The translations under genes were made by a program, and so were the position numbers. Below, piece by piece: positions 8,356 through 17,414 of a stretch of DNA of 64,000 nucleotides (position 1 is its first letter; every line of letters begins with the position of its first letter). The notes under the pieces were generated by a model that ran no database searches, was not told where the DNA came from, and saw only the letters and a list, made by a program, of their open reading frames with translations. Source of the stretch: Rummeliibacillus pycnus_A (GTDB taxonomy: Bacteria > Bacillota > Bacilli > Bacillales_A > Planococcaceae); NCBI RefSeq assembly GCF_044359855.1, contig NZ_CP132291.1:992001-1056000 (forward strand), read 5' to 3'.

Positions 8356-8555
8356 TTTTTAATTTGGTCTACTTTTTGTAATAATAAGTAAATACAACCC
8401 CATACAATTACGAATGCAACCAACTAAAAGAACCTAGTGATTGTTGAATAAAAATATCTTTGATTACATCAAAGAGATGAATACGAATTGTAGGCACAGT
8501 GACAGATAAAAGAAGGATAACCACTATGCTTAATGGTTCGATCGCTTTTCTTCTT
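8356..8555 (-). pseudogene. Decayed C-terminal copy of the ABC permease at 9007-9699
   Basis: The segment 8367-8550 is a diverged copy of 9014-9210: both contain ACTTTTTGTAA, AAATACAACCCCATACAATT and ACTAAAAGAACCTAGTGATT in the same order. It has lost frame (for example a 7-base deletion near 8420) and has no start. It is the stump of a paralogous or duplicated permease gene. Confidence 0.75.
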
Positions 8556-8654
8556 ATGTGGCTAGTTATTTATGATACTTGTTCTTTTCTCCATAAAGTT
8601 GTAAGTTAAAATTACCTTAATAGTGGAAATTTTGACATGAAGGGGGGAACTATA

Positions 8655-8837
8655 TTGAAAAAAGGAAGAAATAAATTATATAGTTATATAGAACTTGTTG
8701 GGATATGTATTTTAATATCATTTTTAATTATTTTATTTAATTTACCTAATATTTTGTTCATTGTACTAGGTGTGGGTATATTAGTTAATATTATATACAT
8801 TGAAATAAAAAATCGTTATATTAAAAATTGCACGTAA
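8655..8837 (+). CDS. Small two-span membrane protein
   Basis: I start this 60-residue protein at the TTG at 8655 because AAGGGGGG lies 7-8 bases upstream; the in-frame ATG at 8637 has no ribosome site. A basic N-terminus (MKKGRNK) is followed by two close hydrophobic segments (about 10-29 and 30-48). No family is recognised. It stands alone between the permease remnant and the ABC cassette and is followed by a long hairpin. Confidence 0.55.
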   Translation: MKKGRNKLYSYIELVGICILISFLIILFNLPNILFIVLGVGILVNIIYIEIKNRYIKNCT

Positions 8838-8890
8838 TGAACTAACCCATAAATGTTTGTTAATGCATAACATTTATGGGTTGTTTAACA
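8838..8890 (+). other. Long hairpin resembling an IS3 left end
   Basis: AACCCATAAATGTT (8844-8857) pairs perfectly with AACATTTATGGGTT (8869-8882). The layout AATGAACT..CCC.TAAATGTT..AACATTTA.GGG.TGTTT matches the left end of the IS3 copies in this window. It may be a relic IS end now serving as a terminator, although the T-tract is poor. Confidence 0.5.
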
Positions 8891-9006
8891 TTAATTTCAG
8901 AATGGACATTTTGAACAAAGACTATTTTGATATAACACGCTAGAGCAAACCAAATGAATCTATGATATGGATTCAAAGCTTTAGCTCCGAAAGTTGAGTT
9001 ACTAAG

Positions 9007-9699
9007 TTATCTTTTAATTAAGTCCACTTTTTGTAACAATAAGTAAATACAACCCCATACAATTACGGATGCAACCAACAACCAACTAAAAGAACCTAGT
9101 GATTGGTGTATAAAAACATTCTTGCCTGCTTCAAATAAGTAGTTATGAATTGAAGGTAAAGTGACAGTTATAAGAAGAATCACTGCAAGACTTAACGGTC
9201 CGAATAGCCCCCATTTATACTGAAGTGAACCACTCAGCATAGCCATGCTACTAACGAAAGTCCCTACACAAAGATCAATCCAAATATTTGATACGATAAA
9301 AGAATGACTTGTAAATACATCACTCCAGCTAAACATTGTAAAGTTATTCATATTCAATGCAGTAGTGAACCCATTTACAGCTAAAAGCAAGATAATATTA
9401 ATTAATACCATTACAATTGTTCTTTGAAAACTGCTTACAAAACTTGCCTTGATAAACTCACTACGTGTTACGCCAAAATGAATACAATAATGAAAATTAT
9501 TTTTTATCAATATATGATTCGATATGAATAAGAAAATATAAACTGGAAAACTACTCATATACATCGAAGTAGAATAATGGAAGGAAGTGGCAAGAGTAAG
9601 ATTTAGAATTAAAAAGAAAGTAAAGTATCCCCAAAAAATAGTGATTGATTTCAAGTTTTTTATTTCAATAATTTTTTTTGCCGAAAGAACTCGATTCAT
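9007..9699 (-). CDS. ABC-2 type permease of GntR/ABC cassette 1
   Basis: A 230-residue integral membrane protein with about six hydrophobic helices. It starts with ATGA overlapping the stop of the ATPase gene, so the two are translationally coupled. Gene order GntR regulator - ATPase - permease is that of the YtrA-type exporters, which handle antimicrobial peptides or envelope stress. No soluble binding protein is present, consistent with export. A broken copy of its C-terminal part lies downstream at 8356-8555. Confidence 0.75.
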   Translation of the reverse strand: MNRVLSAKKIIEIKNLKSITIFWGYFTFFLILNLTLATSFHYSTSMYMSSFPVYIFLFISNHILIKNNFHYCIHFGVTRSEFIKASFVSSFQRTIVMVLINIILLLAVNGFTTALNMNNFTMFSWSDVFTSHSFIVSNIWIDLCVGTFVSSMAMLSGSLQYKWGLFGPLSLAVILLITVTLPSIHNYLFEAGKNVFIHQSLGSFSWLLVASVIVWGCIYLLLQKVDLIKR

Positions 9700-10568
9700 C
9701 GTAATTGTTCCCCTTTCTCTGTTACATGAACGATTATGTCTTGCATGTTTAATGCATTTTTCTTGCAGCCTAGAGGTAATTCTTGATCTTTTCGTTGCTC
9801 TTGATCGAAAACGATTATTTCCCCATTCCCCATAAAATGTTTCTCTTCCAGAACAAAGAAATTACTTTTTATTTTCTCAATTTCTTCATTTGGCCCTGAA
9901 ATGGAGTAAACGATCTCTTTTAATTCATCTGTTGGAATTTCTAATAGTAATTTACCCTTATTAATCACATACACTTTTTGGAACAAGGAACTAACCTCAT
10001 CAATTAAATGTGTTGAAAAAATAATGGTTCTTGGCACTTCCATATAATCATTCAAAAGAAATTGATAAAATTTTTGTCTTGCATTGGCATCCATTCCGAT
10101 GTATGGCTCATCGAAAATCGTAATTTCACTGCGACTAGCAATGCCTACTAGTACACCTACTGCAGACTCCATCCCTTTTGATAGTTCTTTTATTCTTTTC
10201 GTACTATCTAAATCAAAAAGAGTAAGAAGGGATTCAGCAATTTCATGATTCCAATTTGGATAGAAATTTTTACATAACTTCAGTAATTCTGAGATTTTCA
10301 TATGACCATGAAAATTATTTCCTTCTTGAATAAAGCACATTTCCCCTAACACTTCTTGATTGTTAAAAGGTTTTTGACCATTTACAAAGACATCACCAGA
10401 AGTTGTGCTCCATTCACCTGCAATGATTTTCATAAGTGATGTTTTACCAGAGCCATTTTTCCCAAGAAATCCAATAATCTGATTTTCTTCAAAATTAAAA
10501 TTTAGATTTTCCAAGATGACACGATTTTTTATCTTTTTCGAAACATTTTCCATTTGAATAACAGTCAT
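9696..10568 (-). CDS. ABC exporter ATPase of cassette 1
   Basis: The 290-residue protein has Walker A GKNGSGKT at 36-43, a degenerate signature LSKGM where the usual LSGGQ would be, and Walker B ITIFDEP. The LSKGM form is common in the YtrB/BcrA-type ATPases of small GntR-regulated exporters. About 80 residues after the ATPase core have no known motif. The ATG follows GGGGGAATA. It lies 2 bases after the regulator gene and overlaps the permease gene by 4 bases. Confidence 0.88.
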   Translation of the reverse strand: MTVIQMENVSKKIKNRVILENLNFNFEENQIIGFLGKNGSGKTSLMKIIAGEWSTTSGDVFVNGQKPFNNQEVLGEMCFIQEGNNFHGHMKISELLKLCKNFYPNWNHEIAESLLTLFDLDSTKRIKELSKGMESAVGVLVGIASRSEITIFDEPYIGMDANARQKFYQFLLNDYMEVPRTIIFSTHLIDEVSSLFQKVYVINKGKLLLEIPTDELKEIVYSISGPNEEIEKIKSNFFVLEEKHFMGNGEIIVFDQEQRKDQELPLGCKKNALNMQDIIVHVTEKGEQLR

Positions 10569-10570
10569 TC

Positions 10571-10936
10571 TTATTCCCCCTGTTTGTCAATTAGTTGTTT
10601 TACTTCTTCTAGCGATATTCCAAGACGGTTTGCCTCTTCTAACAAAGGCTTTAAAAAACCTTGATAAAATTCATTTTTTCGCTGCATAAGGATTTTTTGA
10701 CTTGCGCCTTCTTTTACAAACATCCCAATTCCCCTTTTTTTAATTAAAATTTCGTCTTCTACCAATAAATTTAAGCCCTTTCTTGCAGTGGCCGGATTGA
10801 TCTGATAAAAATCAGCAATTTCATTTGTAGAGGGTACTTGCTCACCTTCATGAATATGTTTATTCAAAATTTCATTTGAAATGATTTCTGCGACTTGTTG
10901 AAAAATGGGCACTTCACTATTTACATCTAACTTCAA
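10571..10936 (-). CDS. GntR-family (YtrA subfamily) repressor of cassette 1
   Basis: I place the start at a TTG at 10936, since GAGGGGTGAT sits 4-8 bases upstream, giving 121 residues beginning MKLDVNSEVPIF. The N-terminal winged helix (about 1-70; NEIADFYQINPATARKGL holds the recognition helix) is followed by a short dimerisation tail, as in YtrA rather than FadR or HutC types. It is first in its operon and faces a palindromic operator overlapping a near-consensus promoter, so it very probably represses itself and the ABC genes. Confidence 0.88.
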   Translation of the reverse strand: MKLDVNSEVPIFQQVAEIISNEILNKHIHEGEQVPSTNEIADFYQINPATARKGLNLLVEDEILIKKRGIGMFVKEGASQKILMQRKNEFYQGFLKPLLEEANRLGISLEEVKQLIDKQGE

Positions 10937-10955
10937 GATATCACCCCTCACATTT

Positions 10956-11021
10956 GGTTAGTTACTTAGTTGGTTAGTTACTTGTGTAACTAACTATACA
11001 ACGAAGCGTTTATGGTGTCAA
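10956..11021 (-). promoter_or_regulatory. Promoter and GntR operator of cassette 1
   Basis: On the minus strand TTGACA (11016-11021) and TATAGT (10993-10998) are 17 bases apart. Overlapping and following the -10 is a 9-bp palindrome GTTAGTTAC-TTGT-GTAACTAAC (10973-10994), and GGTTAGTTACTTA is repeated once more at 10957-10969. This is a typical layout for a YtrA-type repressor site. Confidence 0.8.
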
Positions 11022-11061
11022 TAAATATTTGTAAATACATAAAATTACATTAATAAAATAA

Positions 11062-11106
11062 AAAGTGGGCCTTAAAAGTGTAGATATCACTTTTAAGGCC
11101 CACTTT
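11062..11106 (-). terminator. Strong terminator of the amine oxidase operon
   Basis: A perfect 19-bp stem (AAAGTGGGCCTTAAAAGTG and its complement) with a 7-base loop. On the minus strand it is followed by TTTATTTTATT, so it ends the transcript from the oxidase operon. Confidence 0.88.
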
Positions 11107-11135
11107 GGTAAATAACTATTGTAATTAGATTTCTG

Positions 11136-11696
11136 CTAATGATTATGATGATGCATCTCCATCTTCATATCCATTTGCTCAATTTCAGGACTCTTCTCAT
11201 AGTCGACTAACACAGATACACCAAGCATTATCACTGATATTGATAGGGACACTAAAATTCTTTTAGGAATTGCTTTAGAGAACGTAGGATATTCCTCTTT
11301 ATTCCATAAAACGATTGCCACCACTGTACTCAATAAATATAAAACCATAAAGAAGAGAATACAAATCATCATATATTGATTGATCATAACGCCAAGCATG
11401 GCACCCATCATTCCCCCCATAAAAGCAGAAGAAAGCGCTTCTGAAACTATGCGTAATGGAAGAGAATAAGTAAGAATGATTATTAAAAGTATACTAAACA
11501 TAATTGATAAAATAGTAGATAAAACCAAATCATGTATCCAGGTTGTTATAAGAATACCTATCAAAGTACTTTTTGTCATAGCGATTGCCATTGAAAGACA
11601 GCTAATAGAAGTATTCTTTTTATACTGTTTTCGTAATACATTTCCTGTTGCAAATGTCAGTAATATAATTATTAGAAAACATGCCGCTTCAAGCAT
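11136..11696 (-). CDS. Membrane protein with Met/His-rich tail, amine oxidase operon
   Basis: The 186-residue protein has about five hydrophobic helices and ends in MDMKMEMHHHNH, a Met/His cluster that could bind copper or another soft metal. A central MGGMMGAMLGVM segment is glycine/methionine-rich. I do not recognise the family. It is the last gene of the operon that encodes a copper-dependent amine oxidase and overlaps the preceding gene by 8 bases. A role in copper supply for the oxidase is my inference and is untested. Confidence 0.7.
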   Translation of the reverse strand: MLEAACFLIIILLTFATGNVLRKQYKKNTSISCLSMAIAMTKSTLIGILITTWIHDLVLSTILSIMFSILLIIILTYSLPLRIVSEALSSAFMGGMMGAMLGVMINQYMMICILFFMVLYLLSTVVAIVLWNKEEYPTFSKAIPKRILVSLSISVIMLGVSVLVDYEKSPEIEQMDMKMEMHHHNH

Positions 11697-12237
11697 AATC
11701 TACTCCCCTTTCCACATAACTTTCGAGTATTTCAAATTGTTTTAATACTCCTTCGATAATGTTTTCAAGCATTTGAACTTCTGAATGATACATTGGGATT
11801 CCTTGTGCCATCGGAGGCAATATGAGCGACGTATAACTACCCGGCAAAAGATTCATCTCAAATATATATTTACCTTGTACCTGACGTATACATAACATTT
11901 CGATATCTAGTAGTTTCCAATAATTACTTTGGAAAAGTTGATTACACATCCTCCCAAATTCAGAATCCATTTTTTCATTCCAGCAACCTTTCCGAAAATT
12001 ATATCTAGCTTCTTTCGTTTCGGGATTACATACGGTAATATGCTTTTCTACTTTTAAGGTAAAATGATAAACTTTAGATAATAGCTTTTTCTTTTTTACA
12101 TATTGAATCGTTATATAGTTTCCATTATTCTCATGAATATAGTGATACGGATTTTCCCTTTTAAAATCATATTTAAATAGTGAAACAATTGAATGCAAAA
12201 ATCGATTAATTTTGTGTTCTCCGACTGACAGATGCAT
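11689..12237 (-). CDS. Unknown protein in the amine oxidase operon
   Basis: A 182-residue, soluble-looking protein without signal peptide or membrane segment. No motif is recognised. Only 3 bases separate it from the permease gene upstream and it overlaps the downstream gene by 8 bases, so it is clearly part of the same transcript. Possible jobs include substrate handling or assembly of the oxidase, but nothing in the sequence decides this. Confidence 0.65.
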   Translation of the reverse strand: MHLSVGEHKINRFLHSIVSLFKYDFKRENPYHYIHENNGNYITIQYVKKKKLLSKVYHFTLKVEKHITVCNPETKEARYNFRKGCWNEKMDSEFGRMCNQLFQSNYWKLLDIEMLCIRQVQGKYIFEMNLLPGSYTSLILPPMAQGIPMYHSEVQMLENIIEGVLKQFEILESYVERGVDYA

Positions 12238-12240
12238 TGA

Positions 12241-13656
12241 CTACCAACTCTTTTCCATTTGGTCTGGTTGAATTTGTGGTATTGGCTGTTCAATAAACAC
12301 CGATTGTGATTTTAACTCCTCTAAAGAAATAGGTTTAAATAACGGCATCTTCTTAAATTTCAACCAGCAAAAAGCATACAGACAAATGAAGAACATAAAG
12401 CCACCTGAAATATAATAAACAATTCTTTTAGTTTCTGGATTAGGATGAATGGTCAAAATCATATATAAACACACGGAAATTCCAATTATCTGAATAAAAG
12501 GAGTAAATGGGGCTTTAAACGGGCGTTTTATATGACTATAGCGCTTACGGATAATCAATAAATCTACCTGTGTTATGATATAAGATATTAACCAAGTAAC
12601 ACTCGCAGACATTAACATAGTTGTCATAATATTAACATTCACCTTCAAGACAAGTAACGGTAACGCAAACATTAAATATACTAAGATAATACTAAACCAA
12701 GGCGTACGAAATGTTGGATGAATATATCCGAATATTCGTGGTAATAACCCCTGTCTCGATAATCCATAAAACATTCGAGGTATTGCAGCTAAATTCGAAT
12801 TAATTGTACTAGCTCCTGCTAACAGTGTGAGAAGAGCCATAATAATAGCACCAGTATGACCATACATAGATTTTGCTCCCAGTATTTGAGGTATATCTGC
12901 ACTGGAAAGCTCGGTTAAATCGATATGACGAGTTAAAGCTATTCCAAATAGCATATCTACGACAAAGATTGTCGATAATCCGAAAATCATTGCTTTTGGA
13001 ATTATCTTTTCGGGATTTTTTACTTCTTCGCCTAATGGTATGACGTATTCGATCCCGATAAATAACCAAAGCCCAAGAGCTAAAGATTGAAAGACCGTAG
13101 ACCACCCATGTGGGTTAAATGTGGATGGTACTGACTTATTAACTGTAAATAGGTCAAATAATCCAAACAGCCCCATCCCTGCTGTCATTACCATAAGAAT
13201 CACAACAATACTTAATTGAATCGAACCAAAAATCTCTACACCAAGAAGATTAATAATTAGAAATACTGTTAAAATGCAAAAAGCAATAACTACAGGATTA
13301 AAACCTGGAAAGATATAGTGTACTGCCATACTGGTCGTCATAGTTTCCATTGGACCAACTGTAGCTGTAAGAACTAAGTATCCTCCAAGTAAAGCCACAA
13401 TTGCCATAAATCTCCCCATCGAAACGGCCGTATAATCTCCTACCATCCCAGATCCCGGCATAATTGAAGATAGCTCAGCATATGACAATGCAATCATAAT
13501 ACTTACAAGCATGGCAATGAATGCAGAAACGATAAAAGCAGGGCCAATTGTTCCAAAACTATTTCCCAATGAAACCATTGTTGATCCTGCAACTACAAGT
13601 CCAGTAGCGGTAGCATACGCTTGCCAAAAACCTAATCTTCTTTTTAATTCTGGCAT
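12241..13656 (-). CDS. APC-superfamily amino acid/amine permease
   Basis: I start at the ATG at 13656 because GGAG lies 8 bases before it; an upstream TTG would add 5 residues. The 471-residue protein has the twelve-helix layout of amino acid permeases and an N-terminal stretch LGFWQAYATATGLVVAGSTM typical of helix 1. It lies directly after the amine oxidase gene in transcription order, so it probably imports the amine substrate or a related amino acid. A stem-loop separates the two genes. Confidence 0.85.
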   Translation of the reverse strand: MPELKRRLGFWQAYATATGLVVAGSTMVSLGNSFGTIGPAFIVSAFIAMLVSIMIALSYAELSSIMPGSGMVGDYTAVSMGRFMAIVALLGGYLVLTATVGPMETMTTSMAVHYIFPGFNPVVIAFCILTVFLIINLLGVEIFGSIQLSIVVILMVMTAGMGLFGLFDLFTVNKSVPSTFNPHGWSTVFQSLALGLWLFIGIEYVIPLGEEVKNPEKIIPKAMIFGLSTIFVVDMLFGIALTRHIDLTELSSADIPQILGAKSMYGHTGAIIMALLTLLAGASTINSNLAAIPRMFYGLSRQGLLPRIFGYIHPTFRTPWFSIILVYLMFALPLLVLKVNVNIMTTMLMSASVTWLISYIITQVDLLIIRKRYSHIKRPFKAPFTPFIQIIGISVCLYMILTIHPNPETKRIVYYISGGFMFFICLYAFCWLKFKKMPLFKPISLEELKSQSVFIEQPIPQIQPDQMEKSW

Positions 13657-13721
13657 TCTTACCGACTCCAATCTTTTTAGCCTAAAGTGAAATCAAGAAA
13701 CTTTTACTTGAATATTCAAAG

Positions 13722-13749
13722 TTACCCTTGCTTATAAAAGCAAGGGTAA
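13722..13749 (-). other. Intercistronic hairpin between oxidase and permease genes
   Basis: TTACCCTTGCT pairs with AGCAAGGGTAA around a short loop. No T-tract follows in the direction of transcription, so it may be a leaky terminator or mRNA-stabilising hairpin that sets oxidase above permease expression. Confidence 0.55.
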
Positions 13750-13752
13750 AAA

Positions 13753-15708
13753 TTAATGGTTACAATGTGAATTTGTTTTTGCTTTGCAACTTGATCCCTT
13801 TGATGGACGTGGTACATCAAGTGCAGGATTACCATCAAAAAATCCTACAGGTTTTAATTGGAAATTAATATACGCTGTAGGCATAACTGGCCAATCTTCA
13901 GGGCGTGTAATATGATGATGTCCCATTGTATACCATACAACTATATCTTCATCATCAATTGCACGGTTGGCTTGTACGTATTTCGGTAATCCATCTCCAC
14001 CTTTATGTTGGTTTGGATACTTACCAGTAGCGTACATCTCTTCTGGATTATACTTTGTTACATATAAATGGTTTTTAATAAAACCTGCACGCTTAATAAC
14101 GCTAGCACTATCATGTGCAAATGGTAGACAATTTTCACCTGGCATTATTTTATAACCAACAGGCTGATTGACAAAATTCAGGGAGTTTTTGTTAACAATT
14201 TTCCAAGTTCTTTGGGTAGGCATATCTAATATACGAACTGCTTCTTGTTCAGTTTGGAAAGTTCTTGATACAGGATAAAATGCATTAGAGTGTGGATTAT
14301 TTGGGCCTTCTGGTTCAGCAACGGTCTCTGTTTCAACTACAGAATTTTTCATCCCATCTAATGTTGTATCCAAACGGAAGTTAAAGAAATGTTGATGATG
14401 TACTGCGTTTAATCCGGGTGCAATTTCTGTACCATATTTAGATTTTCCAGATTCGTCAAATGTTCCTGTATTCAACATTCCAGTTAATTTCACTTCAACT
14501 TCAAGCGTTCCATCTTGATAGAAGCTCCAATAAAATCCGTAATCATAGTTTCCTACCGTACAGAAGAAAGAAATGACAAGACGCCGAGAACGACGAACCT
14601 CTACATGATTCGTACGCCAATCCGTATGTTTCCAGCCGATTCCATAATCTTCTTCATGTAAACAAATAGCATTTTTAATTGTACGTGGAACGCCATTTGA
14701 ATCTCCTAAAACAGCATCAAAATATTGAATTTCTCCTAAGCAATCACATCCAAGTTCTAATGAGTTTGCTAATTGTCCCATACCGTATTCACCTGCATCG
14801 AAGGCATTTTGGGTATTATGCGCAAATGATGCTTCCCCATATGGAACAACCATTTCAGATAATGCTGCACGGTATAGAATTGGACGAACTTTTCCTTTGT
14901 CTTCATAACCAATTGTATAAAGTACAAGACCTTCACGAGGGGTGAAGCCATATCGGAAACTCCATTTTTGCCATTTAATTAAATTTCCTTCTACAGTGAA
15001 ACTAGGGCCTTCTGGCTGTATAATTTCAAGAGGTTTCAAATCATTACGGAAAGTAATTGCTTCATTCGTCTCTGGATAATAGTTCGCATCATGGGTAGGT
15101 ATCTTACGCACACCATAATCTTCAACACGTTCTACTTCCATTTTATTCAGATCAACATACGCGACAATCCCTGTTAGAGGATACGCATATCCATTATCAT
15201 TTTCGAATTTTTTCTCCCAACATATTGCTCTTGCAATACGTTTCCCTTCATGTTCTGGTATGTTAAAGTAACCAGCCGACCATGGATCTACCATGATTAG
15301 ATCAGAATTCTCTATCCCTCTTTTTTTAAGTGCTGCGATAAATTCAGGACTATTTTTAACTACTTTTTCACATTCTTCAAATTCTTCTAACATTATATTT
15401 GGCTGAACATCTGAAATTTCTTCATATCGTAGGACGTTTCCTTTTGTAACAGAAATTACGGCTTCATACGTTTTGATAGTTTTCGTATCCAATAAAACCA
15501 TAGCTACTTCTCGATCAATCGGATCGTCTTTTTTAAAGTTTAAAACGACTTCTTTTTTAGGTTCTTTTAATGTGATAGAGGCAAATCGAACACTTGAACT
15601 TAATCCTTTTTCTTTTCGAATAATATCCACTGATAATTTTACTTCACTTTCAGTTAACGGAGATAACGGATGATCCACAACATTATTATGTTTAATAATT
15701 GATATCAT
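13753..15708 (-). CDS. Copper-containing primary amine oxidase
   Basis: The 651-residue protein matches the bacterial quinoprotein amine oxidases in length. The TPQ-forming motif TVGNYDY places the modified tyrosine at residue 388. The catalytic base is probably Asp304 in NAFDAGEYG. Copper ligands are offered by HQH in HHQHFF and by the later GHHHITRPED segment. It oxidises primary amines such as tyramine or phenylethylamine to aldehydes, with ammonia and peroxide as products. No signal peptide, so it is cytosolic. First gene of a four-gene operon; GAGGGG precedes the ATG and a cre-like site lies 32 bases upstream. Confidence 0.95.
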   Translation of the reverse strand: MISIIKHNNVVDHPLSPLTESEVKLSVDIIRKEKGLSSSVRFASITLKEPKKEVVLNFKKDDPIDREVAMVLLDTKTIKTYEAVISVTKGNVLRYEEISDVQPNIMLEEFEECEKVVKNSPEFIAALKKRGIENSDLIMVDPWSAGYFNIPEHEGKRIARAICWEKKFENDNGYAYPLTGIVAYVDLNKMEVERVEDYGVRKIPTHDANYYPETNEAITFRNDLKPLEIIQPEGPSFTVEGNLIKWQKWSFRYGFTPREGLVLYTIGYEDKGKVRPILYRAALSEMVVPYGEASFAHNTQNAFDAGEYGMGQLANSLELGCDCLGEIQYFDAVLGDSNGVPRTIKNAICLHEEDYGIGWKHTDWRTNHVEVRRSRRLVISFFCTVGNYDYGFYWSFYQDGTLEVEVKLTGMLNTGTFDESGKSKYGTEIAPGLNAVHHQHFFNFRLDTTLDGMKNSVVETETVAEPEGPNNPHSNAFYPVSRTFQTEQEAVRILDMPTQRTWKIVNKNSLNFVNQPVGYKIMPGENCLPFAHDSASVIKRAGFIKNHLYVTKYNPEEMYATGKYPNQHKGGDGLPKYVQANRAIDDEDIVVWYTMGHHHITRPEDWPVMPTAYINFQLKPVGFFDGNPALDVPRPSKGSSCKAKTNSHCNH

Positions 15709-15739
15709 TTTACCAACCCCTCTCTTATATGGATATTAT

Positions 15740-15753
15740 AGAAAACGCTTTCA
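15740..15753. promoter_or_regulatory. cre-like CcpA site upstream of amine oxidase
   Basis: On the minus strand the site reads TGAAAGCGTTTTCT, differing from the cre consensus TGNAANCGNNNNCA only at the last base. It lies between the oxidase start and the divergent regulator, so catabolite repression of amine use is likely. Confidence 0.6.
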
Positions 15754-15892
15754 CTATTTACATTGTAAAAAACGGAATTTTCCAAATTTTCAATCGATTT
15801 TTAGTTAAAATAATTTAATAGAATGTTATAATTCTTAACATAAAACGATTAACTAAATAATAGAGGAAACCTAATAATGGAGGGAATTGAAG

Positions 15893-16711
15893 ATGAACAA
15901 TCAAATTGCATTTTACCCGATTCAACCAGAATGGCAGAATGTATTTTCATACTATCGACAGATAAATTTACCCTTTCCAGTAAGTCAGCATATTGCTTAT
16001 ATGTATGAATTCAAGATCAACTCTCTCTTCGACTTATCCATTCCAGGCATTCCAGATGCATGTACAGATCTTATTTTTTGCTCCAATGGAAAAAAAGAAA
16101 GTAATCTTGTTGTGGCAAGCCCCCCTCATAGAATATTCAGATCGTTCGAATCTAATGTAATATATACAGGAATCCGATTGTTACCTCAACAAAGAATTTT
16201 CAGCTTTCAAATACCTTTAAAACATCTCTTCCAACATTTCACCATGCCACTATTTGATGTCATCGATTTTCCATTTGATTTATATGAACAATTGATTTCA
16301 ACAACAAGTCTTAAAGAAAAGGCAGCGTTATTTAGCTCTTATTTTCAAAAATGTAATGATCAACATGTTTCAAAACTTGACATTGTACAAGCATGTATGC
16401 AAAAAATCACATGTAATCAAGGGGCCATAAAATTAAAAGAGCTAGAACAATACACTGGTTTTTCCGAAAGATATTTACGTAACTTATTTAGCGAATATGT
16501 CGGTCTATCTCCTAAACAATTTTTACAACTTTATCGTTTTCAAATAACCGTACAAAAAATGGCAACTCATAATTTACTAGATATCAATCAATTTTTAATG
16601 AAAGGATTATTTTATGATGAATCTCATTTTTATAAAGAATTTAAAAGGTATGCCAAAATGACACCAAAGGAATATGCAACCCTTTTGAATAAAACAATTC
16701 TCCATAAATAA
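15893..16711 (+). CDS. AraC-family regulator, divergent from amine oxidase operon
   Basis: The start at 15893 has GGAGGG 8 bases upstream, giving 272 residues. The C-terminal third (about 160-270) holds the double helix-turn-helix, including YTGFSERYLRNLFSEYVGLS and the final DESHFYKEFKRYAKMTPKEY typical of AraC proteins. The N-terminal part fits the DUF6597-type sensing domain. It is divergently transcribed from the amine oxidase operon with 184 bases between starts, so it is the likely activator of that operon in response to an amine; the ligand is not shown. Confidence 0.88.
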   Translation: MNNQIAFYPIQPEWQNVFSYYRQINLPFPVSQHIAYMYEFKINSLFDLSIPGIPDACTDLIFCSNGKKESNLVVASPPHRIFRSFESNVIYTGIRLLPQQRIFSFQIPLKHLFQHFTMPLFDVIDFPFDLYEQLISTTSLKEKAALFSSYFQKCNDQHVSKLDIVQACMQKITCNQGAIKLKELEQYTGFSERYLRNLFSEYVGLSPKQFLQLYRFQITVQKMATHNLLDINQFLMKGLFYDESHFYKEFKRYAKMTPKEYATLLNKTILHK

Positions 16712-16907
16712 TTTCTTTTTGTATAAATGAACTACGGAAGTTTATGATCCTATTTCTCCTAAAAAGGGTACAAAAAAGAGAGATTCTCATGTGAAATGTA
16801 AGTTTTTAAACAAACTTTTCAAATTGAGGATACTCTCTTAATAGACATAATATAATATGCTCTAGTACTTTGAAATTTAAAGAAAATAAAAATAAGATTT
16901 CTTTTAT

Positions 16908-17414
16908 TTATTGAATCTTTCTCTGTTCGATTATTACTAAGATAATTGGAATTCCTGTTGCAAAAAGGCTGATAGGTAAAAACCATTTACCAAATCCATG
17001 CCCCCACCCCAGTGGAATCGAAATGGATTCAAATAAGAGGCAAGCAAAAATGATGAGACTAATATTTTTTATTTTATTTATTAGCTTTCGACTGAGTAAA
17101 TAAAACTGTTTTACATTTGATTCGTTTAATCGACTTGGATAATTATGAATCTCAGGATGTTTTTCTATTACCTGTAAAAAAATTATTATAAAAGCACCTA
17201 TACATGGTAAAATCAAAAGTTCCCATTTTGATCCATAGCGATTTACTTCACCAAGTGCATTATAATGTGCCGGTACTTTATCAGGTAGTACGTTCCAATT
17301 CGTAATGAGTAAAATGAAAGAAGCAAAGTAAAAGCTATAGCCAATGATATCCCAAACCCATTCACTTTTGGTTTTTGGAATGGTTATTTTTGGTCTCTTC
17401 CAATAATCGGACAT
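16908..17414 (-). CDS. DUF1648-type membrane protein
   Basis: A 168-residue protein with about four hydrophobic segments. The stretch LPDKVPAHYNALGEVNRYGS (about 42-61) is the DUF1648 signature seen in SdpI-like and related membrane proteins. GGGGGATG precedes the ATG. It overlaps the upstream gene by 31 bases, so the two are co-translated. SdpI-type immunity is one possibility, but the protein lacks the second SdpI half and no toxin gene is next to it. Confidence 0.75.
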   Translation of the reverse strand: MSDYWKRPKITIPKTKSEWVWDIIGYSFYFASFILLITNWNVLPDKVPAHYNALGEVNRYGSKWELLILPCIGAFIIIFLQVIEKHPEIHNYPSRLNESNVKQFYLLSRKLINKIKNISLIIFACLLFESISIPLGWGHGFGKWFLPISLFATGIPIILVIIEQRKIQ

